NCBI GenBank assembly: GCA_965279165.1
Contig: OZ257140.1
Location: forward strand, 248,001-312,000
Reading direction: 5' to 3'
DNA length: 64,000 bases
Source of the DNA: JBAYIE01 sp965279165
GTDB taxonomy: Bacteria; Bacteroidota; Bacteroidia; UKL13-3
This document shows, one piece after another, positions 20,701 to 30,058 of this stretch. The notes beneath the pieces were generated by a model. That model had not been told where the DNA came from. It searched no databases and worked only from the letters and a program-made list of their open reading frames with translations. Within the stretch, counting starts at the first letter, position 1. The number at the start of each line of letters is the position of its first letter. The translations under genes and the position numbers were made by a program.

Positions 20701-20836
20701 TACCAAAGATACCGTGGAAGAAAAGATACTGGCGTTACAACAACGCAAAAAGGAATTAGCAGGAAGCATTATTACCACCGACGAAAGTTTTATCAAGACC
20801 ATTGATGTGGATGAGATATTGGAGTTGTTGAGCTAA
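17747..20836 (+). CDS. SNF2-family DEAD/DEAH helicase
   Basis: 1029 residues from a TTG start; the only nearby ATG is closed by an immediate stop codon. After an uncharacterised N-terminal half, the SNF2 motor begins at about 510: motif I ADDMGLGKTIQTLALL, motif II LDESQSIKN, motif III LTGTPIENS, then the helicase C domain with LISLKAGGVGLNLTSADYV and motif VI IDRTHRIGQ. Bacterial SNF2/RapA-like ATPases remodel protein-DNA or polymerase complexes; the target is unknown. It stands alone between two repeat blocks. Confidence 0.9.
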   Translation: MLVVNTQPFDLVYTLVTHAKLGYVLEPHVVQINSLGKYTLTHQRIYLKTADYFQKKITEEDLKIIAILDELNDDFIFKKFYTEGKKKIRTAEFFDKYCPEELVNERIRPFIEQRMTKAFNMLRGKEIYKMGNDNNPTSQAIHVSKEKATVLFHFRRNEEGTRYFPTIKYKGERVEFMYKGAGIINNQPAWLLLDNNLFDFEKEIDGKKLQPFLNKRYIQIAKSGEENYFQKFVSNLVEKYDVYAEGFAIVTEKNDGAATLKVQPYQDSDNISMKLNFHYGKAEFEYGSDQNISAVLEREGDQYTFKRIKRNRNWEDEKKLAIETLGIKELNGPYFTLTSETKHSVADQLIPLETTNKYAFLEWLNEHVAALKDAGIELEQSNEFNKYFIGAREIKLEVKEQKDWFDIKAVVTFGAYTFPFIALKENILKGKREFILPNGLVAIIPEEWFGNLAGILAFSNSDDEIRLEKHHVGLIAELTSDGGKYLRISDKLERIKSYGQVRDMALPLSFRGELRPYQKAGFDWFYFLKENHFGGCLADDMGLGKTIQTLALLQKEKELYAITRKMNMQEGNPLIMPLTDPSQLDLFDANQTPHAIVADENKQQEGNTIPDSLKTFIRTSLIVVPNSLVYNWYHESKKFTPNIKVLVYTGINREKNPAMFAIYDLVITTYGTVRVDIDVLKEHRFNYIILDESQSIKNPNSLSARAVKQLRSSFKLVLTGTPIENSVQELWSQFAFINPGLVGSLQSFNEHFVTPIEKGKDIHKLQQLKAVIKPFLLRRTKDQVAQDLPPKIEQVKFCNMTEEQAEAYEKVKSYFRNEILKSIQEVGLNRSQMALLQGLTKLRQIANHPKLTNPEYDGQAGKFDEIVAMAETAKAEGHKVLIFSQFVKQLEIYRTYFNEKHWNYCYLDGSMSSEERQKAVTEFQNNNAVSFFLISLKAGGVGLNLTSADYVFIVDPWWNPAVEQQAIDRTHRIGQNKTVFTYKFITKDTVEEKILALQQRKKELAGSIITTDESFIKTIDVDEILELLS

Positions 20837-22099
20837 ATTGAATGAGTAAATGAGTAAATGAGTAAATTTTGCCGCGTCGTGAGGACTGTTGAAAGTTGAT
20901 TTAGCCACAGATTACACAGATTTTTAACCGCAAAGGGCGCGAAGGGTTTTAGCGCAGAGGTCGCGAAGAGTTTCACTATAGGCACAGAGGTCGCAGAGTT
21001 GTACAAAATAGGCTTTTGGTTAGCATAAAGCCAAAATAGGAGCAATTGATTTATACAGCACTAAACTGAATACTGATTGCTTTTTTTAGCCACAGATTAC
21101 ACAGATTTTTAACGCAAAGGACGCGAAGAGTTTCACTAGAGGCACAGAGGTCGCAGGGTTGTACAAAATAGGCTTTTATTTGGCAAAAATCAAAAAAAGG
21201 AGCAATTGATTTATATAGCACTAAACTGAATACTGATCGCTTTTTTTAGCCACAGATTTTTAACCGCAAAGGGCGCGAAAGGTTTTAACGCAGATGACGC
21301 GAAGAGTTTCACTAGAGGCTCAGAGGTCGCAGAGTTGTACAAAATAGGCTTTTATTTGGCAAAAACCAAAAATAGGAGCAACTGATTTATATAGCACTAA
21401 ACTGAATACTGATTGCTTTTTTTAGCCACAGATTACACAGATTTTTAACGCAAAGGACGCGAAGAGTTTCACTAGAGGCACAGAGGTCGCAGGGTTGTAC
21501 AAAATAGGCTTTTATTTGGCAAAAATCAAAAATAGGAGCAATTGATTTATATAGCACTAAACTGAATACTGATCGCTTTTTTTAGCCACAGATTACACAG
21601 ATTTTTAACCGCAAAGGGCGCGAAAGGTTTTAACGCAGATGACGCGAAGAGTTTCACTAGAGGCTCAGAGGTCGCAGAGTTGTACAAAATAGGCATTTGG
21701 TTGGCATGAAGCCAATGTAGATGCCAATGATGTTAAACGTACAATTAAGCTCCTTTAACAGAATAAGCATTCCGGCAAAATTATTCTTGCCTTATGCCTT
21801 TTGCCAATACTAACCACTGATTACTGAAGGCATAAAGCCAAATTAGTTGTAATCATGACAATTGACCAATGACATTAACCTCTAACCCACAAAAAGCTTT
21901 CCTTGAAAATAAAATCATATTAGCACTTGCCTCTTGCCTCCTGCCTTTTGCCTCTTGCCCTTAAACCCCAATCCCTGAACCCTGAACCCTGACCCCTTTA
22001 CCCTAACCCCTGAATACTGATGCAAAAGTTGTGCATTAAATGACGATAACAATGTGTTAAAAAAATGTTATTTGCGCATAACTGATTTTAGCAAAAATT
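20837..22099. repeat. Gene-free block with 160/176-base repeats in a 336-base higher-order unit
   Basis: Units opening with AGCCACAG start at 20903, 21088, 21248, 21424 and 21584. Spacings alternate 160, 176 and 160, so pairs repeat every 336 bases, and the second pair is almost identical to the first. From about 21720 to 22090 the sequence is low-complexity, CCT- and CTTGCC-rich text. GAGTAAAT runs sit at the left edge. No gene was seen. Confidence 0.88.
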
Positions 22100-23473
22100 A
22101 TGGGTAAGATATTAATTATTGATGACGAAAAAGCGATTCGCAATACACTGAAAGAAATACTGGAATATGAAGGATACCAGGTAGACGAGGCTGCTGATGG
22201 ACAGAGCGGATTGGAGAAACTCGAGAACGAAGATTATGAAGCGGTACTTTGTGATATTAAGATGCCAAAAATGGATGGTATTGAGGTTTTAAGCAAGGCA
22301 ACCGAATTTTCGAACGATATTCCCTTTATTATGATTTCGGGTAATGCTACCATTGATACGGCAGTAGAAGCAACGAAAAAAGGAGCATATGATTTTATAT
22401 CCAAACCACCGGATTTAAATCGGTTGTTGGTAACCTTGCGCAATGCCATCGACCGCAAGTCGATGGTAATCGAGAACAAAGTTTTAAAACGTAAAGTTAG
22501 TAAAACACGAGAAATTATTGGCGACTCCCCTGCCATTCACAATATAACCGAAACCATAGAGAAGGTTGCTCCAACTGATGCAAGGGTGATGATAACCGGT
22601 GAAAATGGAACCGGAAAAGAGTTAGTTGCAAGGTGGATTCACGAAAAGAGTTTGCGTTCCAAGAATCAGTTAATCGAAGTGAATTGTGCAGCTATTCCAA
22701 CAGAATTGATAGAAAGTGAATTATTCGGACATGAAAAGGGAGCGTTTACATCTGCCATTAAGCAACGAATCGGCAAATTTGAACAAGCACACGAAGGCAC
22801 ATTATTTTTAGATGAAGTAGGTGACATGAGTTTATCTGCTCAGGCGAAGGTATTACGTGCTTTGCAGGAAAATAAAATAACCAGGGTTGGTGGTGATAAA
22901 GACATAGATGTAAACGTTCGGGTTATTGCAGCAACGAATAAAGATTTATTAAAAGAAATTGAAAAGGGCACTTTTAGAATGGATTTATACCATCGGTTAA
23001 GTGTTATATTAATCCATGTTCCATCATTGAATGAGCGCAAAGATGATATACCCTTATTGGCTGAACGATTTGTTAAAGAGATTTGTGATGATAATGCCAT
23101 CCCTCGTAAATCCTTCTCTCCTCCGGCTTTAAATGAACTGAAGAAAATAAGCTATAGCGGTAATATCCGGGAGTTACGAAATGTAATTGAGCGCTTGGTG
23201 ATTTTAAGTGGAGCCAAAATCAGCGAAGAAGATGTGGTAAAATTTGCCAGTCCGTTGCACCAGCAAAGCCAGGAAAAAAGTGTGTTCGAAAAATTCAATA
23301 CCCTGCAGGAATTCAAAGACCATGTAGAGAAAATTTTTATCGAAGAGAAACTTAAAAAGAACCATTGGAATGTGGCAAAAACAGCACAGGAAATTGATAT
23401 TCAACGTTCGCATTTATACAATAAGATAGAGAAATACTCCCTTCGCAGAGGCGAAACCGGTAGTATGGAATAA
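22100..23473 (+). CDS. Sigma54-dependent response regulator (NtrC/NtrX family)
   Basis: 457 residues. The receiver domain (1-120) has acceptor Asp in AVLCDIKMPKMDG. The AAA+ domain (about 140-375) has Walker A GENGTGKE and Walker B GTLFLDEVGDMSL, and the C-terminal Fis-type helix-turn-helix is KNHWNVAKTAQEIDIQRSHL. The sigma54 contact loop reads GAFTSA instead of GAFTGA. No sensor kinase is adjacent. It activates sigma54 promoters of unknown target genes and is followed closely by the Sua5-type gene. Confidence 0.9.
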   Translation: MGKILIIDDEKAIRNTLKEILEYEGYQVDEAADGQSGLEKLENEDYEAVLCDIKMPKMDGIEVLSKATEFSNDIPFIMISGNATIDTAVEATKKGAYDFISKPPDLNRLLVTLRNAIDRKSMVIENKVLKRKVSKTREIIGDSPAIHNITETIEKVAPTDARVMITGENGTGKELVARWIHEKSLRSKNQLIEVNCAAIPTELIESELFGHEKGAFTSAIKQRIGKFEQAHEGTLFLDEVGDMSLSAQAKVLRALQENKITRVGGDKDIDVNVRVIAATNKDLLKEIEKGTFRMDLYHRLSVILIHVPSLNERKDDIPLLAERFVKEICDDNAIPRKSFSPPALNELKKISYSGNIRELRNVIERLVILSGAKISEEDVVKFASPLHQQSQEKSVFEKFNTLQEFKDHVEKIFIEEKLKKNHWNVAKTAQEIDIQRSHLYNKIEKYSLRRGETGSME

Positions 23474-23493
23474 ACCTTGAAACTACCAATTTA

Positions 23494-24465
23494 TTGGCTG
23501 TAGGAACCGATATATACCAGGCAATTGCCTATTTAAAAAATGGCGAATTGGTTGCCATTCCAACCGAAACTGTTTACGGACTTGCTGCCAATGCATTTAA
23601 AGCGGAAGCCGTAACAAAAATATACCATGCAAAAAACCGGCCCAGTTTCAATCCATTAATTATCCATACAGATAAGCTGGAAAAATTAGTATCCTGGGGT
23701 TTGCATTTACCAGATAAAATGTTGCAACTCGCAGCACATTTTTCGCCGGGTCCGCTTACTTATGTAATTCCGAAAAGTGATCGCATTCCGGATATTGTAA
23801 CAGCAGGAACCGATGCAGTTGCCGTTCGTATTCCCAATCACCCGATAATTCTTGACTTATTAAGCAAACTCGATTTTCCACTCGCTGCTCCCAGTGCCAA
23901 TCCCAGTGGTTTTATATCGCCAACCAATGCTTGGCATGTAAATGAACAATTGGGCGAAAAAATTGCTTACATTTTAAATGGAGGAGAATGTAAAGTTGGC
24001 ATCGAATCCACTATTATTTCCTTTATGCGTGATGTTCCCGAAATATTGCGTCATGGTGGTATTGCAGTGGAAGAAATTGAAAAAATAATTGGACAGATAA
24101 AAGATTTGCCCCTGGAAGAAAGTCTAGGTGCCTTAACCATTACAAACCCTGTAGCACCCGGAATGTTGGCGAAACACTATGCTCCCAACCACCGTTTAAT
24201 TTTCGGGGATGTAAAAAAATACCTCTCTTATTTTCCAACCGAAAGAATTGGTATCATCGCTTTTAGTGCCGTATATGAAGATGTTCCTGTAAAAAACCAA
24301 TTCGTTTTGTCGCATGACAGAAACTTGGATGAAGCTGCACAAAAATTATTTGCTGCCATGCGAAACGCAGATAAACTGGATGTGGATGTAATACTGGCCG
24401 AACGGTTTCCGGATGAAGGTTTGGGGAGGGCGATTAATGATAGGTTGAAGAGAGCGGGGAGCTAA
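23494..24465 (+). CDS. L-threonylcarbamoyladenylate synthase (Sua5/TsaC type)
   Basis: 323 residues, TTG start 20 bases after the previous stop. The YrdC domain (about 1-200) shows IPTETVYGLAANAF, KNRPSFNPLIIH and AAPSANPSG. The C-terminal Sua5 domain (about 220-323) makes this the long Sua5 form rather than short TsaC. The enzyme makes threonylcarbamoyl-AMP for the t6A37 modification of tRNAs reading ANN codons. Confidence 0.93.
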   Translation: MAVGTDIYQAIAYLKNGELVAIPTETVYGLAANAFKAEAVTKIYHAKNRPSFNPLIIHTDKLEKLVSWGLHLPDKMLQLAAHFSPGPLTYVIPKSDRIPDIVTAGTDAVAVRIPNHPIILDLLSKLDFPLAAPSANPSGFISPTNAWHVNEQLGEKIAYILNGGECKVGIESTIISFMRDVPEILRHGGIAVEEIEKIIGQIKDLPLEESLGALTITNPVAPGMLAKHYAPNHRLIFGDVKKYLSYFPTERIGIIAFSAVYEDVPVKNQFVLSHDRNLDEAAQKLFAAMRNADKLDVDVILAERFPDEGLGRAINDRLKRAGS

Positions 24466-24502
24466 TTATGAGTTATAAGTTATAAGATATAAGATGGTGG
24501 TG

Positions 24503-24632
24503 GATTACGGATTACGGATTACGGATTACGGATTACGAATTGGGAAGCGGACGATGAATTACAAAATTACGCAAATACGTAATTACGTAAGTATGTAATT
24601 ATGTAAGTATGTAATTACGTAAGTATGTAATT
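24503..24632. repeat. Short tandem repeats (GATTACG and TAATTACGTAAGTATG)
   Basis: About five copies of GATTACG occupy 24503-24538. A second set, built from TAATTACGTAAGTATG-like units, covers about 24569-24632, just before the C92-like gene. They look like slippage products with no coding content. Confidence 0.75.
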
Positions 24633-24661
24633 TCGGGTTGTTCAAATTTATACCTATTAAA

Positions 24662-25297
24662 ATGAAGTGTTACAAACTGAAAGTGTATTTGTTTCTTCTC
24701 CTGGGATTTTTATTGGTTACCGGGACGTTGCAGTCGCAGAACAAGTATTTGAACGGGGATATCCTATTTCTGGATTTGGATTGCGGAGAATTGTGTGATG
24801 CAATTGAATCGGTGCATACCGGATATGATAGTTTGCGTTTTTCGCACGTGGGAATGGTATATCTAATGAGCGATTCGGTATATATTATCGAAGCAATCGG
24901 AGAAAAAGTACAGCTTTCGCGACTATCAACTTTCCTAAACAGAAGCAAGAAACCTGCATTGCACATGCGATTAAAGGAAAATTACCGCAATTTAATTCCG
25001 GCGGCAATCGATTATGCATTGCAACAAATTAATACACCTTACGACTTTGCTTTTATCTATAATAATGGAAAATATTATTGCTCCGAACTTATTTATGATG
25101 CCTTTCGCATTGCCAACGGTTATGAACCTGTATTTGATTTGGAGTATATGAATTTTAAATTAAAAGGAACAAACGACTTTGATCCGGTATGGGTAAAATA
25201 CTACAAAAAACTAGATATGGCGATTCCCCAAAACGAACCGGGGATAAATCCGAATGGGATGAGTAGGTCGGAGAAGATGGAAGAAATGAGTAAATGA
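24662..25297 (+). CDS. YiiX/C92-type permuted papain-like cysteine hydrolase, exported
   Basis: 211 residues from the ATG at 24662. A signal peptide (1-25) precedes a domain with the circularly permuted NlpC/P60 layout: 'GDILFLDLDCGELCDAI' early, histidine in RFSHVGMVYL, and the catalytic cysteine in KYYCSELIYDAF near residue 143. Members are putative amidases or lipid-modifying hydrolases; the substrate is unknown. The C-terminal tail (SEKMEEMSK) is encoded by the start of the repeat-rich region and may be an extension. Confidence 0.78.
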   Translation: MKCYKLKVYLFLLLGFLLVTGTLQSQNKYLNGDILFLDLDCGELCDAIESVHTGYDSLRFSHVGMVYLMSDSVYIIEAIGEKVQLSRLSTFLNRSKKPALHMRLKENYRNLIPAAIDYALQQINTPYDFAFIYNNGKYYCSELIYDAFRIANGYEPVFDLEYMNFKLKGTNDFDPVWVKYYKKLDMAIPQNEPGINPNGMSRSEKMEEMSK

Positions 25298-25327
25298 GTG
25301 AATGGGGAAATGAGTAAATGTTGCAAA

Positions 25328-25376
25328 TCCCGCGCGATAAAGACAAGGAGTTACGACGTAGTTTTTACATGCGGGA
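25328..25376. repeat. 49-base palindromic dispersed repeat, copy A
   Basis: The outer arms are TCCCGC and GCGGGA. Internally, GATAAAGAC faces GTTTTTAC. Two other copies of exactly the same length lie at 53866 and 62503, all in intergenic DNA. Confidence 0.8.
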
Positions 25377-25439
25377 GGTAAATATGTTGCGTCGCGATAA
25401 CGGTGGTGCGTGAATTGAGACAGAGACTATCCAAATTTA

Positions 25440-26340
25440 ACCACGGAGACACAGAGACACAGAGATGCACTCGATTGGCATGAAGCCAAAATTGATATTA
25501 TAGATTTGAGATTTAATTCACCACTTACTAATAACCATTGACTAATGACCAATAACCATGACGTTTCAGCCACAGATTACGCAGATGACACAGATTTTTA
25601 CCACAAAGCACGCGAAGTTTTTTCGTATAGGGACGCAAAGGATTGCAAGCATCGAATGATAACCGACTTTTCAGCCACAGATTCCACAGATTACACAAAT
25701 GGATGCTCTCGTTTGGCATAAAGCCAAAAAATAAGCCATAGATAGAAAATTGTATTTGCAATTGACCAATGACCGATGTCTATTGACGTATGGAAAATGC
25801 CAATTATAAATATAATTTTCATTCTCAGGAAACTAAGTACCAAAACACCCAGCACGTAAACATTTGTATTAACCCACCACTGACTAATAACCATTGACTA
25901 ATGACCAATAACCATGACGTTTCAGCCACAGATTACGCAGATGACACAGATTTTTACCACAAAGCACGCGAAGTTTTTTCGTATAGGGACGCAAAGGATT
26001 GCAAGCATCGAATGATAACCGACTTTTCAGCCACAGATTACGCAGATGACACAGATTTTTACCACAAAGCATGCGGAGTTTTTTCGTAAAGGGACGCAAA
26101 GGATTGCAAGCATCGAATGATAACCGACTTTTCAGCCACAGATTCCACCGATTACACAAATGGATGCTCTCGTTTGGCATAAAGCCAAAAAATAAGCCAT
26201 AGATAGAAAATTGTATTTGCAATTGACCAATGACCGATGTCTATTGACGTATGGAAAATGTCAATTATAAATATAATTTTCATTCTCAGGAAACTAAGTA
26301 CCAAAACACCCAGCACGTAAACACTTGTATTAACCCAGTA
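25440..26340. repeat. Large direct repeat (356-base period) with an internal 105-base duplication
   Basis: Two long copies align with their AGCCACAG motif at 25568 and 25924. The second copy carries an extra 105-base unit (AGCCACAG again at 26029). Both run on through the same unique-looking text (AAAATAAGCCATAGATAG; TATTGACGTATGG) to about 25874 and 26337. The core motif matches the blocks at 17 and 21 kb. The open frames at 25528-25761 and 25884-26222 are translations of the repeat, not genes. Confidence 0.9.
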
Positions 26341-26419
26341 CCAAGCACTATTCCCTTAGCACTCATCACTAAACTTCTCCCTTGTGCAATAGCGGTAAAT
26401 TCTGCATTTTTGTAAGGAT

Positions 26420-26842
26420 ATGGAAGAACAAAAAAGTATACATGCTTCGGAGGCGCCGGAGCCGGTTGGATTGTATCCACATGCGCGTAGGGTTGGAAAT
26501 TTATTGTTTTTATCGGGAGTTGGTCCGAGGGAAAAAGGAAGTAAGAAAATTCCCGGTGTTGAATTAGATGAGCATAACAATATTGTTTCCTATGATATGG
26601 CTACCCAATGCCATTCGGTATTTAAGAACGTAAAATTAATTTTAGAAGCCAGTGGCAGCAGCTGGGATAAAATAGTAGATGTAACGGTTTTCTTGACCAA
26701 TATGAAGGATGATTTTTCAATCTACAATAAGCTTTGGGCAGAATATTTTGCTTCCAATCCACCATGCCGAACTACCCTTGAAATTAATTGTTTGCCTACT
26801 CCGATTGCAATCGAATTGAAAGTTACGGCAACCATCGAATAA
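26420..26842 (+). CDS. Rid family (YjgF/UK114) protein
   Basis: 140 residues. Typical Rid elements are SGVGPREKG near the N-terminus, the central DMATQCHSVFKNVKLILEA and the C-terminal NPPCRTTLEIN with the arginine that contacts the substrate carboxylate. Rid proteins hydrolyse reactive enamines and imines such as 2-aminoacrylate. The insert after GPREKG resembles the aminomuconate-deaminase-like Rid subgroup. MutS2 starts eight bases downstream, so the two are probably co-transcribed. Confidence 0.88.
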   Translation: MEEQKSIHASEAPEPVGLYPHARRVGNLLFLSGVGPREKGSKKIPGVELDEHNNIVSYDMATQCHSVFKNVKLILEASGSSWDKIVDVTVFLTNMKDDFSIYNKLWAEYFASNPPCRTTLEINCLPTPIAIELKVTATIE

Positions 26843-26850
26843 CTAAGCCT

Positions 26851-29235
26851 GTGCCCTACCCTATTCATATCGAACAGAAACTGGAATTTGACCAGATACG
26901 GATTCTATTAGGAAAAAAATGCTTGTCGGAACTAGGCCTTTCCTATCTCGAAAAAATAAAATTTGTAAACCGATTTGATGTGCTGGAGAAGATGTTGCTT
27001 CAAACCCATGAGTTTAAAGCAATATTAACAAGTGATACTCCTTTTCCTTCCGAACATTATTATAATGTTGAACCCTATTTAAAGAAGGCATCCATTTCGG
27101 GAATGTTTTTACAGGAAGAGGAATGGCATCAGTTAAAGTTATTGATGCAATCGTTTCAACAAATTTGTAAATACTTTGAAGATCGTTCTGAAATATATGT
27201 TCAGTTGTTTGCCTTATTTGGCGGTATTAGTGTGAATGTATCCATCATCCGGAATATCGAGAAAGTTATTGATGAAACAGGAAAATTAAAACCCAATGCT
27301 TCTCCCGAACTGGCCAAGATATCCTCTAAAATAAACGAAAAGGAAAAGGAAATCAGAAAAAGGGTAAATCAGATTTACGAAAAAGCCAATGCTGCGGGAT
27401 GGGTTGCAGATAGTGGTATCAGCATTAGAGAAGGCCGATTGGTAATTCCTGTTTTAGCCGAATTCAAACGCAATATTCCGGGCTTTGTTCACGACGAATC
27501 GGCAACAGGTCAAACCGTATTTATTGAACCTACCGAAGCATTTGAAAACAACAATTTGCTACGCGAATTGCAAATTGCCTATCGAAGAGAAAGGGAAAAG
27601 ATATTAACCGACTTAACCGATAAACTTCGTCCGGATATCCCTGAAGTTACCCGCTATATGACACGTATGGGATTAGCGGATTTTATCAGAGCCAAGGCAT
27701 TATTTGCAATTGAGCTGGATGCTAGCATGCCTATATTAAAACGGGAACCGAAATTAAACTTGCAACAGGCTTTTCATCCCTTGTTAAAAATCAGTCATGC
27801 TAAAAACGGACTGCAAGTTGTTTCCTTGGAAGTAATTTTAAACAAGGAAAATCGGATACTGGTAATATCCGGTCCGAATGCCGGCGGTAAATCTGTATGT
27901 TTAAAAACCATAGGATTGTTACAATTCATGCTACAATGTGGACTCCTTATTCCTTGTGCGGCACATAGCGAATGTGGTATATTTTCGGAAATTATGGTGG
28001 ATATCGGTGATGAGCAATCCATCGAAAACGATTTAAGCACCTACAGTTCCCACTTAAAACACATGCGTTATTTTACCGATTTTGCAAATGGCAGCACCTT
28101 ATTTTTAATCGATGAATTTGGAACCGGTACCGATCCTTTGTTTGGCGGTCCGTTGGCAGAAGCAATTTTAAATAAATTGAACCAAAAGGCCGCTTATGGT
28201 GTGGTAACAACCCATTATAGTAACCTGAAAAATTTTGCATCGAATACAAAAGGTCTTGAAAATGCGTGCATGTTGTTTGATAACCAGCAAATGATACCGA
28301 TGTACAAGTTGGAAATGGGAAAACCGGGGAGTTCGTATGCTTTCGAAATCGCTACCAAAAGTGGTTTGCAATCCGATGTTATTGCTTATGCCAAGTCAAA
28401 AGTGGGCGACAAACAAAAGCATCTGGATGATTTGTTGATAGAACTGGAAAGGGAGAAAAAACATATTAATGAATTAAAGGCACGCTACACCAAAAAAGAA
28501 GAAGAGTCGAAAAAATTATTGGAAGTTTATTCCATTCTTAAAAACGAACTAGAAACAAACAAGAAAAAGTTGATTTCTGATGCAAAAAAGGAAGCCCTTT
28601 CGATTATTTCGGAAGCAAATAGCCGCATTGAAAACACCATCCGCGAAATCAGGGAAAAGAAGGCAGATACAGAGATCATACGCAAAGTCAGGAACGAATT
28701 AAAAACCGAAACCGAAGAAATTAAAACACATATTATTCCTACTGCCAAACCTAAATCCAACTTCATAAATTCGTCAACCCAGGAATTAACAATTGGTGCT
28801 ACCGTTACCTTGGAAGGACAAAAGGAAACCGGAGAAATAGAAGAAATCAACCGCAACAAAGCATTGGTGGCATTTGGAAGCTTTAGAACGTGGATTGAAT
28901 TGAATCGATTAATTGTGGTAATTAAACAGGGCAAAACCACTACCAAATCTTCCCTTCAAGGAATAGACATCAACGATAAACTCAAACATTTCAATACCGA
29001 ACTAAATATTATTGGTGTACGAGGTGAAGAGGCAATTAAGCAGTTGCAACAATATCTCGATGATGCTTATATACTCGGATTTAAACAAGTTAAAATAGTA
29101 CATGGAAAAGGATATGGGATACTGCGCAAACTGGTTCGGGAGTATCTAAAAAAGTCAAAACATGTTGTGTCGGTTTCGGATGAACATATAGAAATGGGAG
29201 GAGATGGGGTGAGCGTGGTGGAGATGAAACAATGA
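26851..29235 (+). CDS. mutS2: MutS2 family protein with Smr nuclease domain
   Basis: 794 residues from GTG at 26851; the longer frame from 26788 would overlap the Rid gene. The MutS-type core has DESATGQTVFIEPTEA, Walker A ISGPNAGGKSVCLKT and Walker B LFLIDEFGTGTDP. A coiled coil (about 525-625) and a C-terminal Smr domain with IGVRGEEA and the HGKGYG motif follow. MutS2 acts on recombination intermediates or rescues collided ribosomes rather than doing mismatch repair. Confidence 0.93.
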   Translation: MPYPIHIEQKLEFDQIRILLGKKCLSELGLSYLEKIKFVNRFDVLEKMLLQTHEFKAILTSDTPFPSEHYYNVEPYLKKASISGMFLQEEEWHQLKLLMQSFQQICKYFEDRSEIYVQLFALFGGISVNVSIIRNIEKVIDETGKLKPNASPELAKISSKINEKEKEIRKRVNQIYEKANAAGWVADSGISIREGRLVIPVLAEFKRNIPGFVHDESATGQTVFIEPTEAFENNNLLRELQIAYRREREKILTDLTDKLRPDIPEVTRYMTRMGLADFIRAKALFAIELDASMPILKREPKLNLQQAFHPLLKISHAKNGLQVVSLEVILNKENRILVISGPNAGGKSVCLKTIGLLQFMLQCGLLIPCAAHSECGIFSEIMVDIGDEQSIENDLSTYSSHLKHMRYFTDFANGSTLFLIDEFGTGTDPLFGGPLAEAILNKLNQKAAYGVVTTHYSNLKNFASNTKGLENACMLFDNQQMIPMYKLEMGKPGSSYAFEIATKSGLQSDVIAYAKSKVGDKQKHLDDLLIELEREKKHINELKARYTKKEEESKKLLEVYSILKNELETNKKKLISDAKKEALSIISEANSRIENTIREIREKKADTEIIRKVRNELKTETEEIKTHIIPTAKPKSNFINSSTQELTIGATVTLEGQKETGEIEEINRNKALVAFGSFRTWIELNRLIVVIKQGKTTTKSSLQGIDINDKLKHFNTELNIIGVRGEEAIKQLQQYLDDAYILGFKQVKIVHGKGYGILRKLVREYLKKSKHVVSVSDEHIEMGGDGVSVVEMKQ

Positions 29236-29317
29236 TTGGATGATTGGATGATTGGATGTTGGATGATTGGATGATGGATGTTGGATGATGGATGTTGGAT
29301 GATGGATGTTGGATGAT
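29232..29317. repeat. GATTGGATGATGGATGTT low-complexity tandem repeat
   Basis: A run of GGATGATTGGATGTT-like words follows the mutS2 stop codon. Similar text occurs at 53820 and 62460-62480 and around 63200. Confidence 0.7.
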
Positions 29318-29392
29318 TATTAACTGATAAAGGAATACCAATCCTGTCAATAACCTTCGTACTATTATACAGATTTGTACGTTTAAACGAAT

Positions 29393-29701
29393 ATGATAGC
29401 ATATATTAAAGACCAGTTTCGTTTCAAGAAAACGGATATTCCTTATTTATGGATACTGTTTGGGGTATTACTTTGTTGCGTGGTATTGTTTGGTTTGGAC
29501 AGGGAAACGCATTCGTTTTATGATTTACTTACCCCCGGAAATCTGGTGGCCCTTTTTATTTACTTCTCTCCTACTTTTCTGCTTTGCTTGGTTTGCTACG
29601 AATATATTTTCGTTTCCCGTGGTATTCCAAAACGTTTGGTTTTGTCGTTGGTGACAGGAATTCCGTTGGGATTTATTTTGGTTATTTTCTTATTAAGATA
29701 A
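29393..29701 (+). CDS. Small membrane protein, unknown function
   Basis: 102 residues with three hydrophobic segments (about 18-36, 48-68 and 80-101) joined by short charged loops. No family was recognised. It starts at the ATG at 29393 after a repeat tract and has no obvious partner. Confidence 0.5.
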   Translation: MIAYIKDQFRFKKTDIPYLWILFGVLLCCVVLFGLDRETHSFYDLLTPGNLVALFIYFSPTFLLCLVCYEYIFVSRGIPKRLVLSLVTGIPLGFILVIFLLR

Positions 29702-29747
29702 CTTACTAAAACTAGTTATTTAACAAGTAATAGGAACTCGTTTTTTT

Positions 29748-29884
29748 GGGCGTGTCCTCGTTGGAATCATGCTTTGAGGAGTAATACATCGTTATTATTC
29801 CATCGAGGTCAGGCTTTTCTCTGTAGTAGAGCGAGTACGCACACTACAGGGGATTTCCGCTTCAATCCTTGACGCGGCCTGCAA
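29748..29884. repeat. Dispersed intergenic element of the GGGCGTGTCC...GACGCGGCC type
   Basis: This gap of about 357 bases (29702-30058) has no gene. It begins GGGCGTGTCC, contains CTGTAGT (29821) facing ACTACAG (29843) as a hairpin, and ends GGATTTCCGCTTCAATCC then GACGCGGCC. From memory, similarly framed intergenic elements recur in Bacteroidota genomes; no second copy was seen in this window. Confidence 0.45.
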
Positions 29885-30058
29885 TCAGTGATATCTTTTA
29901 TTTAGGGCATTCCATGCTATAACCTGTATCCCTTGAAAACAAGTGGAAACATATTTTGGATGCTTACCCATTCGCATCATTATGCAAAAAACATCTTCCG
30001 ATCCATAAACTTTCATCAACGTGCAACTATTTTGTATACTTGAACAAACACCTGTCAT

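Noticed and set aside
21900..22020. CCCTGAACCCTGA-rich text as a telomere-like or functional repeat
   Set aside because: It is irregular low-complexity sequence without a fixed unit.
25528..26222. Open frames on both strands within the 25.4-26.3 kb repeats
   Set aside because: They translate the same repeated intergenic text, start and stop with the repeat units, and have no domain or leader.
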